Shown here piece by piece: positions 40,944-50,796 of a stretch of DNA of 64,000 nucleotides; the first letter of the stretch is position 1, and every line of letters starts with the position of its first letter. The stretch is from Buttiauxella gaviniae. Its GTDB lineage: Bacteria; Pseudomonadota; Gammaproteobacteria; Enterobacterales; Enterobacteriaceae. The stretch lies in contig NZ_JBFMVT010000002.1 in the NCBI RefSeq assembly GCF_040786275.1, forward strand, positions 2,356,001 to 2,420,000, read 5' to 3'. The notes beneath the pieces are model-generated. The model had not been told where the DNA came from and made no database searches. It saw only the letters and a program-made list of their open reading frames with translations. A program made the position numbers and the translations under genes.

Positions 40944-42889
40944 CGGGAAGACTCCTGTGTAGGTTTAGCGGGCGCTTCGTTTAATGAGGGAAACTCGCGC
41001 AGGTCGATTGTTGGCGGCGTGTTGGCACCAATACGGTGGTCGATAATTAATAGCGGCGTGTGGCTAAGCGTCTGATGCAGTTGGTTAAACCACAGTTCAT
41101 CGACAAATACCTGGCCGGATTGCGCAACCGCCTGTTTCTGTGCGGCAAAACGCACCGCCGTTGACTGTGCTTTGCTGGTCACATCGGTGGCGTTCATTTG
41201 CGCCTGATTCTGGCGCGCGGTGGCATGGGTTTGTGCGGTGGCGGCAAGCTGCGCGGCATTCCCGCGCTCGCGGGAAATCAGCGCCTGCGCAGAAATTTGC
41301 GCGGCCTGCACGCCGTGAAACGCATTCGCTGCACCTGCCGGAGGGTGAATCGCCTCAACCACGGTGGAAAGCAGTTCTACGCCGCTATTCAGACTATCGA
41401 GTTTTTGCTGCACCGCGCGGTTAATCTGGCGAGCTAATTCATTGCGCTGTTCACTCAGCAACTGCTCAAGCGTGAGCGAAGAGAACTGATGCACCAACAC
41501 CTGATTTGCGGTGGTGCGAATCAGTTCGGGCAGATTAGTGCTGTGATAAGTTGCCGCTAGCGCCGCGTTATCGGTTAAGCCGATGCGCCACATAAAACGC
41601 ACATCGCTATTAATAATCTGCAGGCTTTGCTGGCTATCGCTTTGGCTGGCAATAATCTGGGCCTTATCAAAGCTATGAATGGCATCCCATAAACGGTCGG
41701 CGCTGGATGGCGCGTTGCCTTCGGCACCGGCCAGCGGTTCAGCGGGGGTATCAGATTCTTCGCCCGCCGCTAACTCATGTACCTGGCCGTTTTCGATGAG
41801 TATCACCTGCCCGAAAGGCCACGGCAGCCCGTAATGTAGGCCAGATGGCAGAACCGCAACCGGCTTGCCAAAGCGTTCGTAAATCCCACGTTGAGTGGTA
41901 GAAACTTGCTGCATTCCCGTCAGCAGCCACCCGCAAATCAGCATCACCGTCAGCACCGGTAAAAACGCTCGGCGCAAAACGGTGAAAGCCCAGAGCTGGC
42001 GCAAATCAATGCCAAAATGGTGGTGCAACTCGTGCTGTAAAAAGAGCAGCGGGCGAGGGGGCCAAACGAGCTGGGCCGCCAGTTGGCTTTTGGCAAGAAA
42101 CGCAGGTTCAGCGTTTTCATCCTTCGGCGGCGTAAACAGCGAAAAGAGCCCGCGCAGCAGGAACTCAATCCCCACCAGCACTACAAGAACCGCAGGAAGA
42201 TTGACCAGTAATGCGAGGTTTGCGGTCGGGAAAATCAACCCAGGTAACGTCAGGAATTGCACCGCGAGCGTCAGACGGACTATCGGCGCAATGAATTTGG
42301 CTTCCGGCCAGGCTTCATTGACGATGGCTGCGAGGTGACGCTCAGCCACCAGCGTGGCAAACATCGCTAACGCAATTACGCCTACCGCAAACCAGCGCAG
42401 GTTGCCTTCATCCAGCGTAAGAAACCGCGTTCCCCAACCCGCCAGCGCAACAAACAACACGAACGCCGCCATTGAAGCGAGCCAGATTCCATCGCTCTTT
42501 AGCACAGCGTTGATGCGATTGAAATTGATGGGAATCAGCGCGGCCAATCGTTGGTAAATGGTCGGCGGTTCCGTTTCTACGGCGGCTTCTTCAGGTTTTA
42601 ACGAGGGGGAAAATTGCTCTGCACGCCACTGGCAAATGCGCTGGGCATTATACAAAGAGACGGCGAGTAAAATGAGGGCCGCGCCGTTGCTGCTTAATAG
42701 TGACGACCAGCGCGATAACGGCTCGAAAATACTGACAATCAGCGCCACAACAAGCATGAGAAAAATTAGCACGCTTATTCCGAACACTAATCTTGCCGTA
42801 AGCATGGCTTGCGCTGGAGCTAAAGAGTAACGAGCCTGAGAAATTAACGGCGAGCGTTCCGCGGGTTCAGTGTGTTGAGAGGGCTGCAT
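40940..42889 (-). CDS. polytopic membrane protein fused to an SPFH domain, first gene of the metal-ATPase operon
   Basis: A 649-residue protein. The N-terminal ~315 residues hold about six to seven hydrophobic segments (around 32-52, 68-80, 135-155, 163-180, 205-225, 230-250). Another helix at ~312-328 leads into an HflK-like SPFH domain (QVSTTQRGIYERFGKPVAVLPSGLHYGLP), and an Ala/Gln-rich coiled coil follows (~520-590). Ordinary HflK has only one membrane helix, so this is an enlarged version. HHHF near residue 290 is a short histidine run. The Zur box lies 44-66 bases upstream of the ATG. I know no symbol for it. Confidence 0.78.
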   Translation of the reverse strand: MQPSQHTEPAERSPLISQARYSLAPAQAMLTARLVFGISVLIFLMLVVALIVSIFEPLSRWSSLLSSNGAALILLAVSLYNAQRICQWRAEQFSPSLKPEEAAVETEPPTIYQRLAALIPINFNRINAVLKSDGIWLASMAAFVLFVALAGWGTRFLTLDEGNLRWFAVGVIALAMFATLVAERHLAAIVNEAWPEAKFIAPIVRLTLAVQFLTLPGLIFPTANLALLVNLPAVLVVLVGIEFLLRGLFSLFTPPKDENAEPAFLAKSQLAAQLVWPPRPLLFLQHELHHHFGIDLRQLWAFTVLRRAFLPVLTVMLICGWLLTGMQQVSTTQRGIYERFGKPVAVLPSGLHYGLPWPFGQVILIENGQVHELAAGEESDTPAEPLAGAEGNAPSSADRLWDAIHSFDKAQIIASQSDSQQSLQIINSDVRFMWRIGLTDNAALAATYHSTNLPELIRTTANQVLVHQFSSLTLEQLLSEQRNELARQINRAVQQKLDSLNSGVELLSTVVEAIHPPAGAANAFHGVQAAQISAQALISRERGNAAQLAATAQTHATARQNQAQMNATDVTSKAQSTAVRFAAQKQAVAQSGQVFVDELWFNQLHQTLSHTPLLIIDHRIGANTPPTIDLREFPSLNEAPAKPTQESSR

Positions 42890-42932
42890 GGACCATTACT
42901 TTTAGGCGCACGAAGTCTGCGTCAATGGGAGT

Positions 42933-42955
42933 GAATTGTTATCATATAACATATC
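42933..42955 (-). promoter_or_regulatory. Zur box upstream of the SPFH/metal-ATPase operon
   Basis: The 23 bases match the enterobacterial Zur consensus GAAATGTTATANTATAACATTTC (as I remember it) at about 20 positions: GAATTGTTAT, CAT, ATAACATATC. The inner arms TGTTAT/ATAACA are a perfect inverted repeat. It sits in the promoter region 44 bases before the first gene. Zur with zinc represses; the operon should be induced in zinc starvation. Confidence 0.75.
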
Positions 42956-43017
42956 ACAGCCAAGAATTATCCGTAAACGGAGCGTGGGTAACCGTTTGTA
43001 CAGTTTTGGATGATAAG

Positions 43018-43105
43018 GAAGGTTTGTTGGGTAGATTCGCCTGAGCGGCATCCACCCTTGAGGTCGGTGATGTCGGATGTCGTTTATGCTAATCCGACAG
43101 ACAAT
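43018..43105. repeat. REP/BIME-like element downstream of msrA
   Basis: GGGTAGATTCGCCTGAGCGGCATCCACCC (43028-43056) followed by GATGTCGGATGTCGTTTATGCTAATCCGACA (43068-43098), two imperfect palindromes of the family seen at 17083-17155. It fills the gap between msrA and the Zur-box promoter. Confidence 0.55.
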
Positions 43106-43744
43106 TTAGCTTTGTGGTGGCAAACACACGCCAATCCCGCCGATACCGCAGTAGCCGTACGGATTTTTGTGCAGATACTGCTGGTGGTCGTCCTCGGCGT
43201 AATAAAACGGCCCGGCGTTGGCGATTTCGGTTGTCACTTTGCGGTCATCCCCTGCGAGCGCCATCGCTTCCTGGAAACGCGCAAAGCTTGCGCGTGCGGC
43301 GGCATCTTGTTCCGGTGTCAGAGGGTAAATCGCCGAGCGGTATTGCGTCCCCACATCACCGCCCTGGCGCATGCCCTGCGCGGGGTCGTGATTTTCCCAG
43401 AACACTTGCAGCAACTGTTCGTAACTCACGACTTGCGGGTCATACACCACGCGCACGGCTTCGGTGTGACCGGTCATTCCGCTGCACACTTCACGATAGG
43501 TTGGATTGGGCGTAAAGCCCCCGGCGTAACCGGCGGCGGTGCTGTAAACACCAGGCAATCTCCAGAACATTCGTTCAACGCCCCAGAAACAACCCATCGC
43601 AAAATAAGCGATTTCCATGCCGTCTGGTACATTAGTCATTGAATGTTCGTTAACCGCGTGCAAGGTTGCGATTGGCATCGGGGTGTTGCGGCCAGGCAGC
43701 GCTTCAGACTGTGTTACGGGATGGGTTTTCTCAAATAATTTCAT
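43106..43744 (-). CDS. msrA: peptide methionine-(S)-S-oxide reductase MsrA
   Basis: MsrA reduces the S-epimer of methionine sulfoxide in proteins. The 212-residue length equals E. coli. The catalytic C52 is in GCFWG, and the C-terminal recycling cysteines are in [24 protein letters not shown] and FWENHDPAQ are conserved. It is divergent from tamA. Confidence 0.96.
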   Translation of the reverse strand: MKLFEKTHPVTQSEALPGRNTPMPIATLHAVNEHSMTNVPDGMEIAYFAMGCFWGVERMFWRLPGVYSTAAGYAGGFTPNPTYREVCSGMTGHTEAVRVVYDPQVVSYEQLLQVFWENHDPAQGMRQGGDVGTQYRSAIYPLTPEQDAAARASFARFQEAMALAGDDRKVTTEIANAGPFYYAEDDHQQYLHKNPYGYCGIGGIGVCLPPQS

Positions 43745-43883
43745 CAGTCATGCTCTCCCGATAGTGGCAAAATTTATCAACAACCGTCGTGCGGTTGTAA
43801 CCAGGCGTGTTATTGCAGACAATAACTACGCTCAATGAGACTACAGTACATATAAGAATTATTTGGGTTATTGTGCAGTTTTC

Positions 43884-43907
43884 AACCCCAATTGTTGGGG
43901 TTTTGTT
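43884..43907 (+). terminator. terminator-like hairpin in the tamA leader
   Basis: AACCCCAA (43884-43891), TTG loop, TTGGGGTT (43895-43902), then TTGTT. It lies about 65 bases before the tamA start and downstream of a possible -10 (TATAAG, 43851-43856), so it could act as an attenuator. Confidence 0.5.
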
Positions 43908-43970
43908 AAGCCTAAGTGCGGCGATAACGTTTCCTTCCAGGGGTGGGAACAAGGATATTCAGGAGAAAAC

Positions 43971-45704
43971 GTGCCACGAATCCGTATTATTTGCTCGGCC
44001 TGTCTGTGCCTGGTGAGTGCGTGGGCCAACGCGGCCAACGTACGTTTACAGGTTGAAGGGTTAAGCGGTGAACTACAAAAAAACGTTCGCGCACAGCTTT
44101 CAACCATCCAGAGTGATGAAGTGACGCCGGACAGGCGTTTCCGCGCACGTGTGGATGACGCCATCCGTAATGGATTGAAAGCGCTCGGTTATTACGAGCC
44201 CACCATTGATTTTGACCTGCGGCCACCGCCAGCCAAGGGGCGTCAGGTTTTGATTGCCAAAGTTGATCCCGGCCCGCCGGTGCTGATTGGCGGCACCAAC
44301 GTGATTTTGCGCGGCGGTGCGCGTGACGATAAAGATTACATCGCTTTATTGAGCGAACGCCCGAAGATCGGCACGATACTTAATCATCACGATTATGACG
44401 GTTTCAAAAAAGATCTCTCCAACGTGGCCATTCGCAAAGGCTACTTCGACAGTGAATTTCTTAAAAGCCAGCTCGGCGTTTCGCTTGAGCGCCGCCAGGC
44501 CTTCTGGGATATCGATTACAACAGCGGCGAGCGCTACCGTTTCGGTGCCGTGACCTTTGAAGGTTCGCAAATTCGTGAAGAATATCTGCAAAACCTCGTG
44601 CCGTTTAAGCAGGGCGATTATTACCAGTCGAAGGATCTCGCTGAGTTAAACCGCCGAATATCGGCCACAGGGTGGTTTAACTCCGTCGTAGTCGCCCCAG
44701 AATTTGATAAAGCACGCAAAACGAAAATTTTGCCATTACACGGCGTGGTTTCGCCGCGTACCGAAAACACCATCGAAACGGGCGTGGGTTACTCCACCGA
44801 TGTGGGGCCACGCGTCAAAGCGACGTGGAAAAAGCCGTGGATGAACTCCTACGGCCACAGCCTGACCAGCAGCGCCAGTATTTCAGCGCCTGAACAAGTT
44901 CTTGATTTCAGCTATAAAATGCCGCTGCTGAAAAACCCGCTGGAACAATATTATTTGGTGCAGGGTGGTTTCAAACGCACCGATCTGAACGATACCAAAT
45001 CCGATTCCAGCACCCTTGCGGTGTCGCGCTATTGGGATTTATCCAGCGGCTGGCAGCATGCTATCAACCTGCGCTGGAGCCTCGACCACTTTACCCAGGC
45101 AGACGTGACCAACACCACGATGCTGCTTTACCCAGGCGTAAGCCTTAACCGCACCCGTTCACGCGGCGGCCTGATGCCGACCTGGGGTGATTCACAGCGC
45201 TATTCCATTGACTGGTCTGATACCACCTGGGGCTCAGATGTCGACTTCGGCGTCTTTCAGGCGCAGCAAGTCTGGATTCGTACCTTGCAGCAAAGCCACC
45301 GCTTCGTCGTACGCGGCAATGTGGGCTGGATTGAAACCAATAACTTCGACAAAGTGCCACCCGATCTGCGCTTCTTCGCCGGTGGCGACCGCAGTATTCG
45401 CGGCTATTCCTACAAATCCATCTCTCCTGAAAACGACAAAGGCGAGCTGACCGGTGCCTCAAAAATGCTCACCGGATCGCTGGAATATCAATACAACGTT
45501 ACCGGCAAATGGTGGGGGGCGGTGTTTGTGGATTCCGGGGAAGCGGTCAATGATATCAAACAGAGTAATTACAAAACTGGCGCGGGCGTAGGCGTGCGCT
45601 GGCAGTCTCCGGTTGGGCCAATTAAGCTCGATTTTGCCGTCCCGGTGGCGGATAAAGACGAGCACGGTTTACAGTTTTACATCGGTTTGGGGCCTGAACT
45701 ATGA
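43971..45704 (+). CDS. tamA: translocation and assembly module outer-membrane protein TamA
   Basis: TamA is the Omp85-family outer-membrane partner of TamB, used in autotransporter assembly and in lipid transport to the outer membrane. The 577-residue protein starts at GTG (43971), with AGGAG five bases upstream, giving the same length as E. coli. It has a signal peptide (~1-21, ANA-A), three POTRA domains (~22-265) and a 16-strand barrel with the RGY motif in [13 protein letters not shown], ending YIGLGPEL. It overlaps tamB by 4 bases. Confidence 0.95.
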   Translation: MPRIRIICSACLCLVSAWANAANVRLQVEGLSGELQKNVRAQLSTIQSDEVTPDRRFRARVDDAIRNGLKALGYYEPTIDFDLRPPPAKGRQVLIAKVDPGPPVLIGGTNVILRGGARDDKDYIALLSERPKIGTILNHHDYDGFKKDLSNVAIRKGYFDSEFLKSQLGVSLERRQAFWDIDYNSGERYRFGAVTFEGSQIREEYLQNLVPFKQGDYYQSKDLAELNRRISATGWFNSVVVAPEFDKARKTKILPLHGVVSPRTENTIETGVGYSTDVGPRVKATWKKPWMNSYGHSLTSSASISAPEQVLDFSYKMPLLKNPLEQYYLVQGGFKRTDLNDTKSDSSTLAVSRYWDLSSGWQHAINLRWSLDHFTQADVTNTTMLLYPGVSLNRTRSRGGLMPTWGDSQRYSIDWSDTTWGSDVDFGVFQAQQVWIRTLQQSHRFVVRGNVGWIETNNFDKVPPDLRFFAGGDRSIRGYSYKSISPENDKGELTGASKMLTGSLEYQYNVTGKWWGAVFVDSGEAVNDIKQSNYKTGAGVGVRWQSPVGPIKLDFAVPVADKDEHGLQFYIGLGPEL

Positions 45705-48700
45705 GTCACTGGAAGAAAATAAGCCTCGCGGTGTTGGTTGTTGTGCTGCTGCTAATTGGCGCGGTGGGCTTCCTGGTGGGGACCACCAGCGGGCTACACG
45801 TATTATTTAACGCCGCTAATCGCTGGGTGCCGGGGCTGGATATTGGCAGTGTAACCGGCGGCTGGCGCAATCTGACCCTCAAAGGTTTGCGCTATGAGCA
45901 GCCGGGCGTGGATGTGACCGCGGGGGAAATTAATCTTGCGGTGAAACTGGGCTGCCTGCGCGACAGCAGCCTGTGCGTAAATAATCTCTCCCTTAAAGAT
46001 GTCGACGTTGTTGTTGATACCAAAAAAATGCCACCGGCGGCGCAGGTTGAGGAAGAGGATACCGGCCCGTTAAATCTCACCACGCCATACCCGATCACGC
46101 TAAGCCGCGTGGCGCTTAACAACGTCAATATCAAAATCGATAACACCACCGTTTCGGTGATGGAATTTACCTCTGGCCTGAACTGGCAAGAACGCAATCT
46201 GACGGTAACCCCGACTAATCTTGAAGGTTTGCTGATTGCGCTGCCGAAAGTCGCCAAAGTGGCGCAGGAAGAGGTGGTTGAGCCGAAAATTCAGAACCCG
46301 CAGCCGGAAGAGTTACCGCTGGGCGAAACGCTCAAACAGTTGTTTGAAAAGCCGGTCTTGCCGGAAATGACCGATGTGCATTTGCCGCTGAACCTGAATA
46401 TTCAGGAGTTTCGCGGCTCGCAGCTTCGCCTGACGGGGGATACCGACCTGCTGGTCAGCAGCCTGTTGCTGAAAGTCAGCAGCATCGACGGGTCGCTCAA
46501 GCTGGACGCGCTGGACGTGGATTCCTCCCAAGGGCTGGTGAATGCGACCGGGAGCGCGGAACTGCGCGACAAATGGCCGGTGGATTTAACCCTCAATACC
46601 ACGCTGAACATCGACCCGATTAAAGGCGAAAAGGTGAAGATGAAGATTGGCGGGGAGCTGCGGGACGTGCTGAAAGTCGGCATGAATCTTTCAGGCCCGG
46701 TCGATATGGAAATCACCGCGCAAACACAGCTTGCCGAAGCCGGTTTGCCGCTGAATCTCGATGTGGTCAGTAAGCAGCTTTACTGGCCGTTTACCGGCAA
46801 AAAAGAGTATCAGGCAGACAATCTGAAGCTGAAATTCAGCGGCAAAATGACGGACTACAAACTGTCGTTCCGCACTGACGTGAAGGGGGAGCAAATTCCA
46901 CCGGCTACGATCACCCTCGACGGCAAAGGCAATGAGCAACAGCTTAATCTCGATAAACTCCGCGTGGCGGCGCTGCAGGGGAATACCGACCTGAAAGCGG
47001 TGCTTGACTGGAGCAAGGCGATTAGCTGGCGCGGCGAGCTGAAACTCGACGGCATCAATACTGCGAAGCAGTTCCCGGATTGGCCTGCCAAACTCGACGG
47101 CCTGGTGAAAACCAGCGGCAGTTTGTATGGCGGCACCTGGCAAGTGGATGTGCCTGAGCTAAAACTCGCCGGTAACGTCAAAAATAATAAAGTGAATGTC
47201 GAAGGGAAACTCAACGGCAACAGCTATATGCAGTGGAAAATCCCTGGTTTGCATATCGAACTGGGGCGCAATAGCGCGGATGTAAAAGGCGAGCTGGGGC
47301 AGAAAGATCTGGCGTTGGATGCCACCATCGATGCACCTAATCTCGACAATGCTTTACCCGGCCTTGGCGGTACGGCGAAAGGGACGATTAAAGTACGCGG
47401 CGATGTCAAAGCCCCGCAATTGCTCGCGGATCTCACGGCCAGCAACCTTCGCTGGCAGGAACTTTCCGTTGCGCGTGTGCTGCTCAAAGGGGACGTGAAA
47501 TCCACCGATCAAATTGCTGGCAATCTGGATCTGCGCGTGGAGCGAGTTTCCCAGCCGGGCGTGAATATCAACCTGGTTACGCTTGCGGCGAAAGGCTCTG
47601 AAAAACAGCATCAGTTGCAGCTACGCATCCAGGGCGAGCCGGTTTCCGGGCAGCTTGATTTGAGCGGCAGTTTTGACCGGGCGGAAGAGCGCTGGCGCGG
47701 CAACCTGACGAATACACGCTTTGAAACGCCGGTCGGCCCGTGGTCGCTTAACCGCGCGTTGGCGCTGGATTACCGCAACAAAGAGCAGAAAATTAATATC
47801 GGTGCCCACTGCTGGACGAACCCAAATGCCGAGCTTTGCGTTCCGCAGCCGATTGATGCGGGCGCGAAAGGGCGCGCGCTGGTAAATCTGAACCGTTTTG
47901 ATTTGGCGATGCTTAAACCGTTTATGCCAGCGGATACCCAGGCCGTGGGCACATTCACGGGGCGAGCGGATGTCAGTTGGGATAGCGAATCTGGCGGATT
48001 GCCGCAGGGTACCGTTACGCTGCAGGGTAACGGCGTCAAAGTGACGCAGGTCGTGAATGATAGCCCGCTGCTGGTAGCGTTCGACACCCTGAATCTGAAC
48101 GCGGAACTTAAAAATAACCGGGCGCAGCTTGGCTGGCTGGTTCGCGTTGCGCAAAACGGCCAGCTTGACGGGCAGATTCAAATTACCGATCCACAAGGCC
48201 GCCGTAATCTCGCCGGCAATGTGAATATGCGTAATTTTGATTTGGCTATCGCCAACGCCGTTTTCTCTCGCGGGGAAAAAGCCGCCGGTAAACTCAACGC
48301 CAATTTGCGCCTGGCGGGCAATGCGGAAAGGCCGCAGCTCTTCGGGCAATTGCAGCTTAACGGCGTGGATATTGACGGCAACTTTATGCCGTTTGATATG
48401 CAGCCGAGCCAGCTTGCGATGAACTTTAATGGTATGAACTCTACGCTTGCGGGAACGGTGCGCACCAAACAGGGCGATATTGCCCTGAGCGGTGATGCTG
48501 ACTGGACGCAAATCGACAACTGGCGCGCGCGCGTCGCGGCAAAAGGCAGCAAGGTGCGGATTACCGTGCCGCCGATGGTGCGCCTCGACGTTTCGCCAGA
48601 CGTTGAATTTGTCGCCACGCCGAGCCTGTTCACACTGGATGGCAGCGTCGACATCCCCTGGGCGCGCATCGTAGTGCACGATGTGCCAGAAAGCGCGGTG

Positions 48701-49477
48701 GGCGTCTCCAGCGATGAAGTGATGCTGGATAAAGACCTGAAGCCTGTGAAACCGCAAACCGCAGCCATTCCGATCAACAGCAATCTTGTGATTCACGTCG
48801 GGAATAACGTGCGTCTGGATGCGTTTGGTCTGAAAGCGCGCCTGAACGGCGATTTGAAAATGGTGCAGGACCGTCAGGGATTGGGTCTGAACGGGCAAAT
48901 TAATATTCCTGAAGGGCGCTTCCATGCGTACGGGCAAGACCTGATTGTGCGCAAAGGTGTGCTGCTGTTCTCGGGCCCGCCGGATCAACCGCTGTTAAAT
49001 ATCGAAGCGATTCGTAACCCGGAAGCGACCGAAAACGACGTCATTGCCGGTGTTCGCGTCACAGGATCCGCCGATGAGCCAAAAGCTGAGATATTTTCAG
49101 ACCCGGCGATGTCGCAGCAAGAAGCCTTGTCCTACCTGCTTCGCGGCCAGGGTTTAGACAATACTGGGGACGATAGTAACGCCATGACGTCAATGCTTGT
49201 TGGTCTGGGGGTTGCACAAAGTGGTCAGGTTGTGGGTAAAATCGGCGAGACGTTTGGCGTAAGCAATCTGGCGCTTGATACCGCAGGGGTGGGGGATTCC
49301 TCACAAGTGGTGGTTAGTGGCTATGTACTGCCGGGTCTCCAGGTGAAATATGGTGTGGGTATTTTTGACTCATTGGCGACACTAACCCTGCGTTATCGCC
49401 TGATGCCTAAGCTGTATCTGGAAGCGGTGTCTGGGATCGATCAGGCACTTGATCTGCTTTATCAGTTTGAGTTTTGA
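45701..49477 (+). CDS. tamB: translocation and assembly module inner-membrane protein TamB
   Basis: TamB (1258 residues) is anchored in the inner membrane by an N-terminal helix (~7-28). It spans the periplasm as a long beta-taco of AsmA-like repeats, which acts as a lipid bridge, and ends in the DUF490 domain (~900-1258) that contacts TamA. The repetitive hydrophobic beta pattern is visible throughout. It overlaps tamA (ATGA) and is followed 3 bases later by ytfP. E. coli TamB is 1259 residues. Confidence 0.96.
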   Translation: MSHWKKISLAVLVVVLLLIGAVGFLVGTTSGLHVLFNAANRWVPGLDIGSVTGGWRNLTLKGLRYEQPGVDVTAGEINLAVKLGCLRDSSLCVNNLSLKDVDVVVDTKKMPPAAQVEEEDTGPLNLTTPYPITLSRVALNNVNIKIDNTTVSVMEFTSGLNWQERNLTVTPTNLEGLLIALPKVAKVAQEEVVEPKIQNPQPEELPLGETLKQLFEKPVLPEMTDVHLPLNLNIQEFRGSQLRLTGDTDLLVSSLLLKVSSIDGSLKLDALDVDSSQGLVNATGSAELRDKWPVDLTLNTTLNIDPIKGEKVKMKIGGELRDVLKVGMNLSGPVDMEITAQTQLAEAGLPLNLDVVSKQLYWPFTGKKEYQADNLKLKFSGKMTDYKLSFRTDVKGEQIPPATITLDGKGNEQQLNLDKLRVAALQGNTDLKAVLDWSKAISWRGELKLDGINTAKQFPDWPAKLDGLVKTSGSLYGGTWQVDVPELKLAGNVKNNKVNVEGKLNGNSYMQWKIPGLHIELGRNSADVKGELGQKDLALDATIDAPNLDNALPGLGGTAKGTIKVRGDVKAPQLLADLTASNLRWQELSVARVLLKGDVKSTDQIAGNLDLRVERVSQPGVNINLVTLAAKGSEKQHQLQLRIQGEPVSGQLDLSGSFDRAEERWRGNLTNTRFETPVGPWSLNRALALDYRNKEQKINIGAHCWTNPNAELCVPQPIDAGAKGRALVNLNRFDLAMLKPFMPADTQAVGTFTGRADVSWDSESGGLPQGTVTLQGNGVKVTQVVNDSPLLVAFDTLNLNAELKNNRAQLGWLVRVAQNGQLDGQIQITDPQGRRNLAGNVNMRNFDLAIANAVFSRGEKAAGKLNANLRLAGNAERPQLFGQLQLNGVDIDGNFMPFDMQPSQLAMNFNGMNSTLAGTVRTKQGDIALSGDADWTQIDNWRARVAAKGSKVRITVPPMVRLDVSPDVEFVATPSLFTLDGSVDIPWARIVVHDVPESAVGVSSDEVMLDKDLKPVKPQTAAIPINSNLVIHVGNNVRLDAFGLKARLNGDLKMVQDRQGLGLNGQINIPEGRFHAYGQDLIVRKGVLLFSGPPDQPLLNIEAIRNPEATENDVIAGVRVTGSADEPKAEIFSDPAMSQQEALSYLLRGQGLDNTGDDSNAMTSMLVGLGVAQSGQVVGKIGETFGVSNLALDTAGVGDSSQVVVSGYVLPGLQVKYGVGIFDSLATLTLRYRLMPKLYLEAVSGIDQALDLLYQFEF

Positions 49478-49480
49478 GCA

Positions 49481-49825
49481 ATGCGAATATTTGTTTACGG
49501 CAGTCTACGACGCAAGCAAGGAAACAGTCACTGGATGACCAACGCCCAGTGGCTTGGGGAGCATCATGTCGAAAATTATGCACTTTACAGCCTCGGCCAT
49601 TATCCGGGAGTCGTAGCCGGTGAAGGTTCCGTGGTGGGTGAAGTGTATCGCATCGATGCTTCTACACTCTCTGAATTGGATGCTTTGCGCACCAAAGGCG
49701 GCGAGTACAAACGCCAGCTTATTCAGACTCCTTATGGCAGTGCATGGATGTACGTCTATCAACGGCCGGTCGATGGGTTAACCCGCATCGAAAGTGGAAA
49801 CTGGCTGGATAAAGAAAAGTACTAG
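49481..49825 (+). CDS. ytfP: gamma-glutamylcyclotransferase-like protein YtfP
   Basis: A 114-residue GGCT-like fold protein with the N-terminal signature MRIFVYGSLRRKQGNSHWM (YGSL substrate loop) and YRIDASTLSELDALRTKGGEY, where a conserved glutamate would be catalytic. It matches E. coli YtfP (113 residues). The substrate is unknown. It is the last gene of tamA-tamB-ytfP. Confidence 0.92.
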   Translation: MRIFVYGSLRRKQGNSHWMTNAQWLGEHHVENYALYSLGHYPGVVAGEGSVVGEVYRIDASTLSELDALRTKGGEYKRQLIQTPYGSAWMYVYQRPVDGLTRIESGNWLDKEKY

Positions 49826-49833
49826 TCTCTTTG

Positions 49834-49915
49834 AAAACATCGTCAGGTGGCGGCTTGCCCGCCCTACGAGCTTGGTTTCGTAGGGCGGATAAGCGCAAGC
49901 GCCATCTACCGTGAT
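49834..49915. repeat. REP/BIME-like element after ytfP
   Basis: GTCAGGTGGCGGCTTGCCCGCCCTACGA faces TCGTAGGGCGGATAAGCGCAAGCGCCATCTACC, an imperfect palindrome about 80 bases long. In E. coli the chpSB toxin-antitoxin pair lies in this gap; none is present here. Confidence 0.65.
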
Positions 49916-49918
49916 TCA

Positions 49919-49950
49919 TAAAAAAAAACACCGCCAGTTGGCGGTGTTTT
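49919..49950. terminator. bidirectional terminator between ytfP and ppa
   Basis: ACACCGCC (49928-49935) and GGCGGTGT (49940-49947) around AGTT, with a run of A on the left and TTT on the right. It serves tamA-tamB-ytfP on the plus strand and ppa on the minus strand. Confidence 0.88.
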
Positions 49951-49974
49951 CAAATACATCGGCGGTAAGAAGAA

Positions 49975-50502
49975 TTACTTCTTAGCACGCTCGAAGGAAG
50001 CAACGATTTCAGCTTTAGCAGCTTCGGCGTTATCCCAACCTTCAACTTTAACCCATTTGCCTTTTTCGAGTGCTTTGTACTGCTCGAAGAAGTGGGAGAT
50101 CTGCGCTTTTAGCAGTTCTGGCAGGTCGTTCACATCTTTGATGTGATCGTATTCTTTGCTCAGTTTGGTGTGCGGAACCGCAACCAATTTCGCATCTTCA
50201 CCCGCTTCGTCAGTCATTTTCAGCACGCCAACTGGACGGCAGCGAATAACAGAACCTGGTTGCAGTGGGTATGGCGTTGGGACCAGAACGTCAACCGGGT
50301 CACCGTCTAAAGACAGGGTGTGGTTGATGTAACCGTAGTTGCACGGATAGAACATGGCAGTAGACATGAAACGGTCAACGAACAGCGCGCCGGTGTCCTT
50401 ATCAATTTCATATTTGATAGGGTCAGCGTTTGCTGGGATTTCGATAACAACGTAGATGTCTTCTGGCAGATCTTTGCCCGCAGGGACGTTGAGTAAGCTC
50501 AT
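49975..50502 (-). CDS. ppa: inorganic pyrophosphatase
   Basis: Family I soluble pyrophosphatase, which drives biosynthesis by hydrolysing PPi to phosphate. The 175 residues begin [20 protein letters not shown] as in E. coli (176). The metal-binding aspartates are in [14 protein letters not shown]. The longer upstream reading frame is non-coding leader; AAGGAAAAAG lies before this ATG. Confidence 0.97.
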   Translation of the reverse strand: MSLLNVPAGKDLPEDIYVVIEIPANADPIKYEIDKDTGALFVDRFMSTAMFYPCNYGYINHTLSLDGDPVDVLVPTPYPLQPGSVIRCRPVGVLKMTDEAGEDAKLVAVPHTKLSKEYDHIKDVNDLPELLKAQISHFFEQYKALEKGKWVKVEGWDNAEAAKAEIVASFERAKK

Positions 50503-50703
50503 GTCTTTTTCCTTTAAACTGGTGTCATTCAAGTGCCGGGTATTATAGCCAACTGCATTAAAAAGTCTTTTCCTCATTTCATCACTCTTTTCCGGCAGCG
50601 CGCTTTTTCAGAGCCCTCCGACAACGTAATTATCCATAAACATAGCCGTATTCTTTATAAAACTGTGTAAGCGGTTACAGGCCCGGAGATGACTTGTTTG
50701 AAT

Positions 50704-50745
50704 TGTGATGTAACTCATTCTGTTACCCCATACGTCGACTATAGT
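50704..50745 (+). promoter_or_regulatory. candidate CRP-activated promoter of ytfQRT-yjfF
   Basis: TGTGA-N6-TCATT (50704-50719) matches the left half of a CRP site and part of the right half. TATAGT (50740-50745) is a possible -10 with no good -35. The site centre would be near -40 to the start, the class II activator position. Sugar importers of this type are commonly under cAMP-CRP. Confidence 0.35.
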
Positions 50746-50796
50746 TTTTTTCGAAGGCTAGTTTTCACCCAATAATAACCCTACGAGGATGTCCCT

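Noticed and set aside
38906-42889. Naming the three SPFH genes hflK/hflC
   Set aside because: True hflK and hflC are at 10058-12327; these proteins are only distant relatives with different domain layout and operon context.
43010-43642. 210-codon open frame on the plus strand
   Set aside because: Antisense to msrA, whose protein is a clear full-length match; no ribosome site of note.
47621-48988. 455-codon open frame on the minus strand
   Set aside because: It is antisense to tamB, has a composition typical of a reverse-frame shadow, and resembles no protein family I know.
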